Assembly (NCBI GenBank): GCA_028874075.1
Contig: JAPPLU010000073.1
Location: 80,973 to 144,972 of the forward strand
Length of the DNA: 64,000 bases
Reading direction: 5' to 3'
Origin: Chloroflexota bacterium
GTDB taxonomy: Bacteria > Chloroflexota > Dehalococcoidia > Lucifugimonadales > UBA3495
Shown: positions 16,611 to 24,686 of the stretch, piece after piece
Position numbering within the stretch: the stretch's first letter is position 1
Layout: each line of letters opens with the position of its first letter
Position numbers and translations under genes: made by a program
The notes under the pieces: model-generated
The model's database searches: none
The model's input: the letters and a program-made list of their open reading frames with translations, nothing else
Told to the model about the DNA's origin: nothing

Positions 16611-17531
16611 CTAAGGGGTGTACTTTATGCGGGGGTCTATTACTGCATAAAGGATGTCAACGAATAGATTGATGAGAATAAAGAAGCTGCCAAAAACTAT
16701 CACAACACCCTGGATGACGGGGAAGTCCCGCCGCACTACGCTCTGCACCGCCGAGGTGCCGATGCCTGGCCAGGCGAAGACCTGCTCCACCACCACCGAC
16801 CCGTTCATGAATGCGCCCAGCACCAGGCTGCTGTAGGTGAGGACCGGCAGCAGGGCATTTCTCAATGCGTGCTTCCCGATAACCACGGCTTCGGGCAGGC
16901 CTTTGGCTCGGGCCATGGCCACATAGTCGCTGTCCAGCACGTCCATCATGCTGGACCGTACCAGGCGCACCATGCCGGCCATCACGCCCCAACCCAGGGT
17001 AAAGCCGGGCAGAATGTACGACTGCCAGCCTCCCTTGCCGGCCGGCGGCAGCATCTCCCAAACCACGGCAAAGAGAATTATCAGCATTATCCCCGACCAG
17101 AAGGGGGGCATGGACTGGCCCAGGAAGGCCAGCACCTTGGCTATCCAGTCAATGGCGGAATCGCGGTATACCGCCCCCAGCACACCCAGGGGCAAGGAGA
17201 GTGCCAGGGCAAAAATCAGCGCCACCAGGCCAAGGGTGAAGGTGGCCGGCATCCGTTCCACCAGGATCTGGGTAACGGGGATGCCGTTGCTTACGGAATC
17301 TCCCAGGTCCAGCCTGACCAACTGCCCCAGGAACTTCAGGTATTGCTCGTGGACAGGCCGATCCAGCCCCAGCTTGGCGGCCATAATTTCGCGGGCGTCC
17401 ACCCCCGAATTGCGGGCGGTGAAAACCTCTGCCGGGTCGCCGATGGAGCGGGAGAGAATGAACACCAGGGTTGCAATGAACCACAAGCCCAGCAGGGCCT
17501 GAAAGATGCGAAACCCGATGTACTTGAGCAT
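16611..17531 (-). CDS. Peptide/nickel ABC transporter permease, DppB type
   Basis: The 306-residue protein begins MLKYIGFRIFQALLGLW, a standard DppB opening, followed by a large periplasmic loop and five more helices. The EAA loop has LDSDYVAMARAKGLPE and the last part VDILYAVIDPRIKYTP, as in the family. It pairs with the DppC-type permease to form the pore. A long stem-loop separates it from the binding-protein gene upstream. Confidence 0.93.
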   Translation of the reverse strand: MLKYIGFRIFQALLGLWFIATLVFILSRSIGDPAEVFTARNSGVDAREIMAAKLGLDRPVHEQYLKFLGQLVRLDLGDSVSNGIPVTQILVERMPATFTLGLVALIFALALSLPLGVLGAVYRDSAIDWIAKVLAFLGQSMPPFWSGIMLIILFAVVWEMLPPAGKGGWQSYILPGFTLGWGVMAGMVRLVRSSMMDVLDSDYVAMARAKGLPEAVVIGKHALRNALLPVLTYSSLVLGAFMNGSVVVEQVFAWPGIGTSAVQSVVRRDFPVIQGVVIVFGSFFILINLFVDILYAVIDPRIKYTP

Positions 17532-17548
17532 GGGTTAGTCCTTAAGCC

Positions 17549-17590
17549 GGTGGGTCTGCCGGTGAAAGTGATCTTGCCGGCAGACCCACC
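17549..17590 (-). promoter_or_regulatory. 14-bp stem-loop between binding protein and permease genes
   Basis: GGTGGGTCTGCCGG pairs perfectly with CCGGCAGACCCACC around a 14-base loop. It lies inside the minus-strand opp operon, just after the binding-protein gene, and has no T-tract. Such intercistronic hairpins usually protect the upstream mRNA segment from 3' exonucleases, raising binding-protein levels over permease levels. Confidence 0.7.
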
Positions 17591-17625
17591 CTGCGATTGC
17601 AGTCTATGCCAGTGGACTGGGCCGG

Positions 17626-19446
17626 TTACGGCCTTATCGTCCAGTGGTTATGGGGGTATGGCTTGCCCGTTATGGGAGTCCATGAACCGACCTTGTCGCT
17701 GGCCCCGAACACGGCCCCGGCCTCCAGCAGGGGCCCGGCCCAGAAGTCCCGGTTGAGCAGGCGGTGGAAGTCGGCCATAGCTTCGTGCTGGTCCCGCAAT
17801 TCAAAGGATGAACCGGCCTTGTCCAGCAGGGGGTCCAGAATGTCCGGCAACCGCATCATCTGCCGGCGACCCTCGGAGTGGTAATAAATGTGCGACCCGC
17901 GGTAGGAGTGCAGCCGGGTGTCGCTGCCGCGGACGGCTATCTGGTAAGGAGGCTGGTCATTGACGATGGTTTCGATCTCGTCGGGCGTCTTGATGGCGTT
18001 GTCAAAGGTCTCCCGCAGCACGGGGCCGTCTACTACCGATACGAAGGTATCCAGGCCGATGGCCTCCAGGTAACCGGCAACGGCTTCCGACAGGCCGGGC
18101 TGGTCAACAAAGTCCGCGTCGCCGGAGAAGGTCAGGATTTCGATCTCGGCGCCATCAAAACCCGCTTCCTGGATCAGCTGCATGGCCCGGTCCGGGTCGT
18201 AGGGATGGGGATCCACGTCACCCGGGTAGCCTATGTTGCCTTCCACCACCCAGTAGCAGCAGGCGGGAGTCGTCTGGCCGGCATAGAGACCCTTCCCGAT
18301 AGCCTCGCGGTCGATGGCTATGGAAATGGCTTCCCTTATGCGCTTGTCGTTGAAGGGATGGCCGGTGACCCAGGCGTAGTTGTACCAGATCCACGAAATG
18401 TTGGCAGCCGGCGACTGCAGCACCTGTAGGTCTGCGTTCTCGAGTTCCTCAACGCTGCGAACCGAGGCGGTGATCAGGTCGGCATTGCCGCTCTTGAGCA
18501 TGGCCATGCGGGTGTTAAGCTCGGCCACGTCCCAGATCTGCAGAATCTTGTAGCCGGGGTTCTTCTCATAGTGGTCCTCGAAGGCCTCCATCTGGATGTA
18601 CTGGCCCGGCACCCGATCGGCCCACTTGTAGGGGCCGGAGCCAACGGGGGCTTCGCGGAAGTTGTCTATGCCGCCGACGCTCTCGAAGTGGGCCTGGGGG
18701 AATACCACGGAGCGGGGCGGAGAAGCCGAGGCGAAGAACAGGGGCAGGGTAGATTGGGGTTCCAGGGTGGAGACGGTAACCGTGTTACCTACCACCTCAA
18801 AACCCGAACTCAGCAGGGGCCCCACTTCCAGGGCGAAGCCGCCGAGGGAGTCCTCGCCCACGGCCCGGTTCCAGGTCCAGGCCACGTCCTCGGCAGTGAT
18901 GTCATCGCCGTTGTGGAACTTCATCCCATCGCGGATGGTGAAGGTCCAGGTCAGCTGGTCCGGCGACACCTCCCATCCGGTTGCAAAGCCGGGCGTTAGG
19001 GTGCCGTCGGGGTTCTGGCCGATGGCGTAGTCGAACACCTCGTCGTAGTACACCTTGGTGGCGCTGTCCTGGGAGATGTTGGTGTCAACTCCCTGGAAGC
19101 CCAGGTAGGAACTGACCGAGATGATGGAACCTGCGGGGTCCACCCTGCCGGGAAGCCGGCCTGACTCCGGTATTTGCACCGGGACCGCGGTGGCTACCAC
19201 TATTTTCTCGACTTCTTTCTCTACTTCGCGAATGGTCTCAATTTCTACCGGAACTTCCTTCTCCACTTCGCGAATGAGTTCCACTTCTATTGGAACTTCT
19301 TTCTCCACTTCCACCTCACGGACAGTCTCCACCTCGACCACCCGCTCCACCTCGACCACCTCCGGCTGGGCGGCGCCGCACGCCACCAGCACCATCAGGC
19401 AGAAGAGACTTCCCAGTATAAGCAACGACGTTCTCATATTACTCAC
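17626..19446 (-). CDS. Peptide-type ABC substrate-binding lipoprotein (SBP family 5)
   Basis: This 606-residue periplasmic-type binding lipoprotein captures substrate for the operon. The signal ends LMVLVAC, a lipobox with the cysteine near 23. Residues 30-90 form an unusual Val/Glu repeat built on EVEKEVPVEVE-like units, likely an extended or coiled spacer to the membrane anchor. The SBP_bac_5 domain follows, with WTFTIRDGMKFHNGDDITAEDV and the AISIAIDREAIGKGLYAG region. It is the first gene of the operon, under a perfect consensus promoter. Ligand is not predictable from sequence alone. Confidence 0.92.
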   Translation of the reverse strand: MSNMRTSLLILGSLFCLMVLVACGAAQPEVVEVERVVEVETVREVEVEKEVPIEVELIREVEKEVPVEIETIREVEKEVEKIVVATAVPVQIPESGRLPGRVDPAGSIISVSSYLGFQGVDTNISQDSATKVYYDEVFDYAIGQNPDGTLTPGFATGWEVSPDQLTWTFTIRDGMKFHNGDDITAEDVAWTWNRAVGEDSLGGFALEVGPLLSSGFEVVGNTVTVSTLEPQSTLPLFFASASPPRSVVFPQAHFESVGGIDNFREAPVGSGPYKWADRVPGQYIQMEAFEDHYEKNPGYKILQIWDVAELNTRMAMLKSGNADLITASVRSVEELENADLQVLQSPAANISWIWYNYAWVTGHPFNDKRIREAISIAIDREAIGKGLYAGQTTPACCYWVVEGNIGYPGDVDPHPYDPDRAMQLIQEAGFDGAEIEILTFSGDADFVDQPGLSEAVAGYLEAIGLDTFVSVVDGPVLRETFDNAIKTPDEIETIVNDQPPYQIAVRGSDTRLHSYRGSHIYYHSEGRRQMMRLPDILDPLLDKAGSSFELRDQHEAMADFHRLLNRDFWAGPLLEAGAVFGASDKVGSWTPITGKPYPHNHWTIRP

Positions 19447-19620
19447 CCTTCCATTGTTGATTAACGTGGACTGATTGACTATTGTCGTGTACTAATAGCA
19501 AGTAATACAACATAATTCGTAATAAATTTGACGATTACAGCTATAGGTCGCCCGTATCACCTTGGCCTGGCAGTCAATTTTCTGAAAATATAATGAGGCC
19601 ACTTGCCGTAATTTTGCGGG

Positions 19621-19649
19621 ATTATACTCACGCCAAATGTTGGTGTCAA
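19621..19649 (-). promoter_or_regulatory. Perfect sigma-70 consensus promoter for the opp operon
   Basis: On the minus strand TTGACA (19649-19644) is exactly 17 bases from TATAAT (19626-19621), matching all twelve consensus positions. Transcription would start near 19614 and run into the binding-protein gene at 19446. Perfect promoters are rare in GC-rich genomes, so strong or tightly repressed expression is likely. Confidence 0.75.
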
Positions 19650-19806
19650 TTTGAGCGAGGTAGTTCGCCAAGGGAATAGCGGTTTCCTGTTGGCCTCTGT
19701 CTGCTGTCCGTGGGAGTTGAAGCTCTCGCTTATGTGTGCTCCTGATTCACAGAGGGGGACTGAGTGGGCAATACTGAATCAGGCCGCGCTTTTCTCGTCC
19801 AATTAG

Positions 19807-19835
19807 TTGACACGGGCGGGAATGCGGGGTGGAAT
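19807..19835 (+). promoter_or_regulatory. Sigma-70-like promoter for the cupin gene
   Basis: TTGACA (19807-19812) is 17 bases from TGGAAT (19830-19835). The -35 is perfect and the -10 matches four of six. The leader to the ATG at 19934 would be about 92 bases. Confidence 0.4.
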
Positions 19836-19933
19836 AAGGGGTACGAGCCATGGGGCCGGCCGCGCCCGCCGCTGGTTGGCGCCAGGATTGGGAAAACAAG
19901 GGGAATTTACCACCCAATTGAGAGGGGGATACT

Positions 19934-20266
19934 ATGGCATTCTATCGGTTTTATACGGACGGTGACGGCGAAAGCCACGTTGAAGACGTCAACCTGGCGG
20001 AACGACCGGACCTGGCCGCAATGCTCAATGTCTCCGAGGTGAGCGTACGGGAGTTTGACGGGTCGCGCCACATGGACTTTCATCCCCTGCCCGAGCGGCG
20101 GCTGATCATTCACCTGTCGGGCGAAGTGCAGATTGGCGCCAGCGACGGTTCCCAGCGGGTGCTGCGGGCCGGGGATATCCGCTTGATGGAGGACGTGAGC
20201 GGCAAGGGCCATAAGCATGACGACCTTTCTCCGTCCTCGGCCGTCTACGTGGTACTGACGGACTAA
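19934..20266 (+). CDS. Small single-domain cupin-like protein
   Basis: The 110-residue protein has a cupin-like beta-barrel pattern: VSVREFDGSRHMDFHPLPERR, then LIIHLSGEVQIGASDGSQRVLRAGDIRLMEDV and a final GHKHDDLSPSS. The second cupin motif (GDIxxxE..xGxxHxD) is recognisable; the first is weak, having HMDFHP rather than the usual HxH-E. It could bind a metal or merely a small ligand. It is followed on the same strand by a GMC oxidoreductase, with a dispersed inverted repeat between, so a shared transcript is possible. Confidence 0.65.
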   Translation: MAFYRFYTDGDGESHVEDVNLAERPDLAAMLNVSEVSVREFDGSRHMDFHPLPERRLIIHLSGEVQIGASDGSQRVLRAGDIRLMEDVSGKGHKHDDLSPSSAVYVVLTD

Positions 20267-20279
20267 CTGGGGGACATTT

Positions 20280-20355
20280 ACCGCAGAGACGCAGAGGACG
20301 CTGAGAGGCACAGAGTATCTCGGCGAAACTCCGGGTACTCTGCGCCTCTGCGGTT
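20280..20355. repeat. Inverted repeat, CGCAGAGACGCAGAG family
   Basis: Arms ACCGCAGAGACGCAGAGGA and ACTCTGCGCCTCTGCGGT flank a centre with GCGAAACTCCG. This is a widespread intergenic hairpin in environmental bacteria. A second copy with the same centre but different arm ends lies at 29171-29243. Confidence 0.65.
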
Positions 20356-20403
20356 AAGAAAATCCTCAAGAGGGAAGGGACAACTATATCCGGGAGGAAG
20401 GCA

Positions 20404-21987
20404 ATGAAGTACAACTATATCGTCATCGGCGCAGGCTCGGCCGGCGCCATCCTGGCTACCAGGCTTTCGGAAGATCCAGACGTTTCGGTGCTGCTGCTGG
20501 AGGCGGGTCAGGACTACCCGGACATGGACACCCTTCCGGAAGAGGTCAAGTACGGCTACATGTCCACCAGGAGCGTGTGGGACAGCGAACACAACTGGCA
20601 GTACCGGGCCCGCGCCACGGACCAGGCGGAGATTGAGATACCCCGGGGCAAGGTAACCGGCGGCTCCAGCGCCATCAACGGCCAGATATTCATCCGGGGC
20701 ATTCCGGAAGACTATGACAACTGGGCCCAGTGGGGCAACGACGAATGGAACTTTGGGAAGCTGGTGCCCTATTTCAACATGGTGGAGACGGACACCACCT
20801 ACCAGGATGACCCTGGGGACTTCCACGGCAACAGCGGGCCCATCATCTGCCACCGCTTTCCCGAAGACCAGTGGCGCCAGGGCAACAAGGCGTGGTTCCA
20901 GGCCTGGCGGGACAATGGACACCCCTACTGCGAAGACCACAATATGCCTGGTACCACCGGCGTAGGTCCCATAACCCTCAACAACCCTGAGGGGATCCGC
21001 TGGTCCACGGCCATAGGTTACCTTGGGCTGTCTCGCCACCGCCTGAACCTGACCATCAGGCCCGGCGTAACGGTCAAGCGGATATTGTTCGATGCCAGCG
21101 GGGAGCGCCCCAAGGCCACCGGGGTTGAGGCGGTTTCCGGCGAAGAGACCTTCACAGTAGAGGCCGACGAGGTCATCCTCAGCGCGGGCGCCATCGGGTC
21201 GCCGCAAATACTGATGCTATCGGGTGTCGGGCCGGCCGACCACCTCCGCGAGCACGGCATTGAATCCGTTATCGACTCGCCTGGAGTGGGCCAGAACCTG
21301 GCTGACCATCCCCTGATCAACATCCTTTGGGCCACCAAGCCCGAAGTGGACTTGACGCCCTTCCTGCCCAGCGCTCAACTGCTGGCAAGGTATACGGCCG
21401 CGGGTTCTCCCCTGGAAAACGATATGATCGTCTATCTGAACGCCGCCGCCGGAATGTCGCGAAACCGGGGCGGAATGCGCGGCGGAGGGGAGGGGATGAG
21501 CGCGGTAGTGGGCCTTGGCGCCAGCCTGGGGCTGAACCTGGCGCTGTCCAAGGGGGAGATAAGACTCCGGTCCGGCGACTATCGAGACTATCCCTACCTT
21601 AACTACAATATGCTGGACCACGAGGAGGACGCGCGCCGGTACCGGGACGGCATACGCATGATCGTTGATCTGGAAGACCACCCGGCGATGGCCGCCATCA
21701 TTGAAAAGCGGGTGTACCCCGAGGACTCGGACCTGGAATCGGACGAAGCCCTGGACCTGTGGATGAAGCGCTGGGTTGGCACCGGCCACCATGTGTCCTG
21801 CACCGCAAAGATGGGGCCGGCCTCCGATCCCATGGCCGTGGTGGACCAGTACGGCAAGGTGTACGGGGCGGAAGGGCTACGGGTGGTGGATGCCTCCATA
21901 ATGCCCGAATGCGTCCGCGCCAACATCAACGTTACCGTCCTGATGATTGGCGAGCGGATTGCCGACTTCATCCGGCAGGGCAAATGA
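20404..21987 (+). CDS. GMC family oxidoreductase (choline/alcohol dehydrogenase-like), copy 1
   Basis: The 527-residue flavoprotein oxidises an alcohol using FAD. The N-terminal dinucleotide motif GAGSAGAILATRLSED is at residues 8-23, the first GMC signature is in GGSSAINGQIFIRGIPEDY, the second in SAGAIGSPQILMLSGVGP, and the C-terminal active-site part has TGHHVSCTAKMG and VVDASIMPE. GGAGGAAGGC precedes the ATG. A paralogue with the same architecture is at 38794-40332. The true substrate and electron acceptor are unknown. Confidence 0.94.
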   Translation: MKYNYIVIGAGSAGAILATRLSEDPDVSVLLLEAGQDYPDMDTLPEEVKYGYMSTRSVWDSEHNWQYRARATDQAEIEIPRGKVTGGSSAINGQIFIRGIPEDYDNWAQWGNDEWNFGKLVPYFNMVETDTTYQDDPGDFHGNSGPIICHRFPEDQWRQGNKAWFQAWRDNGHPYCEDHNMPGTTGVGPITLNNPEGIRWSTAIGYLGLSRHRLNLTIRPGVTVKRILFDASGERPKATGVEAVSGEETFTVEADEVILSAGAIGSPQILMLSGVGPADHLREHGIESVIDSPGVGQNLADHPLINILWATKPEVDLTPFLPSAQLLARYTAAGSPLENDMIVYLNAAAGMSRNRGGMRGGGEGMSAVVGLGASLGLNLALSKGEIRLRSGDYRDYPYLNYNMLDHEEDARRYRDGIRMIVDLEDHPAMAAIIEKRVYPEDSDLESDEALDLWMKRWVGTGHHVSCTAKMGPASDPMAVVDQYGKVYGAEGLRVVDASIMPECVRANINVTVLMIGERIADFIRQGK

Positions 21988-22072
21988 TTAGGCGGCTCCT
22001 GAAGGGGCACAAGGGAGTATAATGGCTGCTGTCGCCGCCCCTCCAATTTTCCTCATATAATCCGGCCATCTG

Positions 22073-22095
22073 AGCCCGGCCCAGACCGGGCTTTT
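22073..22095 (+). terminator. Hairpin with T-run between GMC and MFS genes
   Basis: AGCCCGG pairs with CCGGGCT around a six-base loop and runs into TTTT. It would end the GMC transcript, but it lies only seven bases before the ribosome site of the MFS gene, so it could also work as an attenuator. Two TATAAT hexamers (22018 and 22056) precede it without clear -35 boxes. Confidence 0.6.
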
Positions 22096-22117
22096 GCCAA
22101 CTAAAGGAGGCTTTCCC

Positions 22118-23431
22118 ACGGCTTCACCCCCACAACGCAGCGCCGGTACGGCTCCCGCCCCGGAAGAACCTCCCGGGCCGGAGCGCCGGCGAGGCCGGCT
22201 GCATCCCGCCCGTTTCAACACTTTCGTATCGCTGCGCCACCGGGACTTTCTTCTGCTGTGGTTGAGTAACCTGTGCAACGCATCGGCGGTGTGGTTCCAG
22301 CAGATAACCATACCCTGGGTGGTTTGGGAAATCTCCGGCTCACCCTTCCTGGTGGGCATAGCGGCCGGCATGCGCTCCATCCCCTTCCTGGTCATTGGGC
22401 CCATGGCGGGCGTGTTTGCGGACCGGGTGGACCGGCGCAAAATGGTGCTGGTAACCCAGTCGGTGATGGCGATGGTGGTGCTCGCCTTTGCCGGCGGGGT
22501 GCAATTGGGCATGGTGGTAGGCACCCTGGGAGTAATCTATGCCCTGGCATTCTCCTTTATTACGGGCACCATTCACTCGCTCATCCAGCCCGTGCGCCAG
22601 GCCATGGTGGCGAACACCGTCCCCCGGGAAGACCTGTGGAACGCCGTCGCCCTTAACTCCATCGCCGGCAACGTGGCCCGGGTGGTGGGCCCGGGGCTGG
22701 GGGGCGTACTTATCGCGTGGCTGGGACCGGCGCTCAACTTCTTCCTTGAAGGAGTCCTGTACGTCCTGATGGTGCTGGTGATGATACCGATAGCCCTGCC
22801 CTACCGGGAGGCGATCACCGCGCGACGGGCGTCCATGATGGCCAACCTGAAGCAGGGGTTCTCCTATGTCCTGAGCGAACAGGTGGTGCTGCGCCTGCTG
22901 CTGGTAGCCTGCATATCCGACATTCTGCTGGCCCCGGTTATTCACCTGATGCCAGTGATCGCCACCGAGGTGCTGGGGCAGGGCTCCGAGGTGTACGGAT
23001 TCCTGGTGCTGGCCACGGGCGTGGGCGGAATAATCTCCACCATCTCTTTTGCGTCGCTGGGCGGCGTCTTCCGAAGGGGATCCGTCGGCCTGCTGGCTCT
23101 GATGCTATTGTCGGCTTCGGCGATACTTCTGGGCTTTTCCACCTGGGTGTGGCTGTCCCTGGTGGCCATGTTCGGCTTCGGCTTCTTCCGCCTGGCCTTC
23201 AAGATCAACAACAACACCCTGGTGCAGACGACAATACCCGACGCGCTGCGGGGCCGGGTAATGTCCATCTACCACCTGGACCACGGCCTCACTCCCCTGG
23301 CCAGCATGACCCTGGGGCTGATAGCAGAGTTCTGGCCTGCCAACTTCGTGGTTGTGCTGGTGGGCGTGATCAGCCTGGTCCTGACCATCTACGCCTTTAT
23401 CGCCTATTCTGATATGCGAAGGATGAGCTGA
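22118..23431 (+). CDS. MFS transporter (MFS_3 type), probable ACG start
   Basis: The 437-residue protein is a 12-helix MFS_3 exporter: a Pro-rich cytoplasmic tail, then FVSLRHRDFLLLWLSNLCN at helix 1 and GVFADRVDRRKMVLVTQS in the 2-3 loop. A perfect AAAGGAGG ends seven bases before an in-frame ACG at 22118. The only standard start is a TTG at 22094, which lies upstream of the ribosome site and so cannot use it. No ATG, GTG or TTG follows before helix 1. The MFS gene at 50017-51390 shows the same arrangement. Substrate unknown. Confidence 0.78.
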   Translation, partial: TASPPQRSAGTAPAPEEPPGPERRRGRLHPARFNTFVSLRHRDFLLLWLSNLCNASAVWFQQITIPWVVWEISGSPFLVGIAAGMRSIPFLVIGPMAGVFADRVDRRKMVLVTQSVMAMVVLAFAGGVQLGMVVGTLGVIYALAFSFITGTIHSLIQPVRQAMVANTVPREDLWNAVALNSIAGNVARVVGPGLGGVLIAWLGPALNFFLEGVLYVLMVLVMIPIALPYREAITARRASMMANLKQGFSYVLSEQVVLRLLLVACISDILLAPVIHLMPVIATEVLGQGSEVYGFLVLATGVGGIISTISFASLGGVFRRGSVGLLALMLLSASAILLGFSTWVWLSLVAMFGFGFFRLAFKINNNTLVQTTIPDALRGRVMSIYHLDHGLTPLASMTLGLIAEFWPANFVVVLVGVISLVLTIYAFIAYSDMRRMS

Positions 23432-23530
23432 AGGGAGACGCGGGTGGCCTTCCTGGGCGCATTGCCACGGATAGCTCCGGACTGGGCTGGAAAGACCGAC
23501 AGCCCCGACAAGAGAGAGACGGTGAGCCCC

Positions 23531-24235
23531 CTATCTCCCCACTCCAAGGTAGTCCTGGGCCTCTTCCGGGTTCAGCTTGCCGTTGGACATTACCGCCGCC
23601 GTCGTGGCCCAGGCGAGGCCCAGGTCCACGTTGTGGGTGGTCATAACCACCGACCGGCCCGACGCCGTCCATTCCCGCAGCAGGTCTGCCAGGGCCGCCA
23701 CCGACTCCCGGTCCAGGCCCGACTCGGGCTCGTCCAGCAGCAGCAGGGACGGGCGATGTAGGATGGCCCGGGCGATGGCCAGGCGCTTCTGCATTCCGTG
23801 GGACAGGCTGCGCACCCGCCGGTCGGCCCGGCGGGAAAGCCCTACGCGCTCCAGCGCCTCGCCCACCCGATGGGGAAGGTCTTCCACCGCATACAGGCGG
23901 CCGTAAAATGCCAGGTTCTCGCGGCAGGTTAGGTCGTCGTACAGATAGCCGCTGTGGGCCACCACGCCGACCTGCCGCCGGGCCGCCGCCGGCCGCCGGC
24001 GCAGGTCGTAGCCAGCAATTCGTACGCTGCCTTCATCGGGTCGGGCCTGGCCGGCCAGGGTACGCAGCAGCGTGGTCTTGCCGGAACCGTTGGCGCCAAA
24101 CAGGGCCAGGAACTCGCCCCAGCCCAGGTCCAGGTCCAGGTCCCACAGCACGGGCAGGTCGCCATAACCTTTGCGAAGGCCGGCAACTTCAATGGCATTG
24201 GCGACGCCGGATGGGCTGCCAGGGTTCAAGTCCAC
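23531..24235 (-). CDS. Orphan ABC transporter ATPase (CcmA-like)
   Basis: The 234-residue ATPase has Walker A FGANGSGKTTLLRTL, signature LSHGMQKRLAIARAIL, Walker B LLLLDEPESGLD and a switch His in TTHNVDLG. Length, the short helical subdomain and the LSHGMxxRL form of the signature resemble the haem exporter ATPase CcmA, but no ccmB/ccmC or other permease adjoins. I prefer the GTG at 24235 with AAAGGA seven bases upstream; the frame is open further but the added part is repeat DNA. It is convergent with the MFS gene. Partner permease must be elsewhere. Confidence 0.8.
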   Translation of the reverse strand: MDLNPGSPSGVANAIEVAGLRKGYGDLPVLWDLDLDLGWGEFLALFGANGSGKTTLLRTLAGQARPDEGSVRIAGYDLRRRPAAARRQVGVVAHSGYLYDDLTCRENLAFYGRLYAVEDLPHRVGEALERVGLSRRADRRVRSLSHGMQKRLAIARAILHRPSLLLLDEPESGLDRESVAALADLLREWTASGRSVVMTTHNVDLGLAWATTAAVMSNGKLNPEEAQDYLGVGR

Positions 24236-24686
24236 GTCGTGTTCCTTTCGCCAATCAGAACGTAGCATGACCGAATGCTGATTGGCGTTTGGAGTCCCTG
24301 TTCTGGCCCGGTTGCGGGCCATATTGGGCCGTTTCCCAGCTTTGGAAAAGGCCAGCCAGATAGGGAAATTTTTTAATTCCGCGCCATTTTGGGCCACTAC
24401 CGGATTGCGGGCCTGAATTTGCTTCCCAACCCGGCAGGGATTGGGGCTTGAGCAGGCAGGAGAAAGGCCCCGCAGGATTATGGTATAGAGTGGTCGTCCA
24501 AGGTGGCAAGGGGATTGGCCCTTATTCACCCAACCCAGACAACAGGCCAAAGGAGGGGTATCTATTGCCTTACATAGCGATGTATTCGGGTGTTTTTCCG
24601 CATTATCGCATATAATTTCGTAACCCATAGACCGGATTACCTCCAAGGGTTGGGACTGTCGGCAGGGCCGGTGCAGGAATCCGGCG
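24236..24686. other. 451-bp intergenic region with GGCCCAAAATGG repeat block
   Basis: The part at 24300-24420 carries, on the minus strand, repeats related to those at 11700-11860, with GGCCCAAAATGGCGCGGAAT followed by an A-rich tract. The rest is without recognisable features apart from a TATAAT at 24611-24616, 76 bases before comEA, lacking a good -35. Confidence 0.5.

Larger units (their letters stand above)
19447..19933. other. 487-bp divergent promoter region
   Basis: This AT-richer stretch separates the opp operon (minus) from the cupin/GMC genes (plus). It holds a perfect consensus promoter for the opp operon at 19621-19649 and a fair promoter for the cupin gene at 19807-19835. The opp leader would be about 165 bases long. 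I see no gene, riboswitch class or repeat that I recognise in it. Confidence 0.55.
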
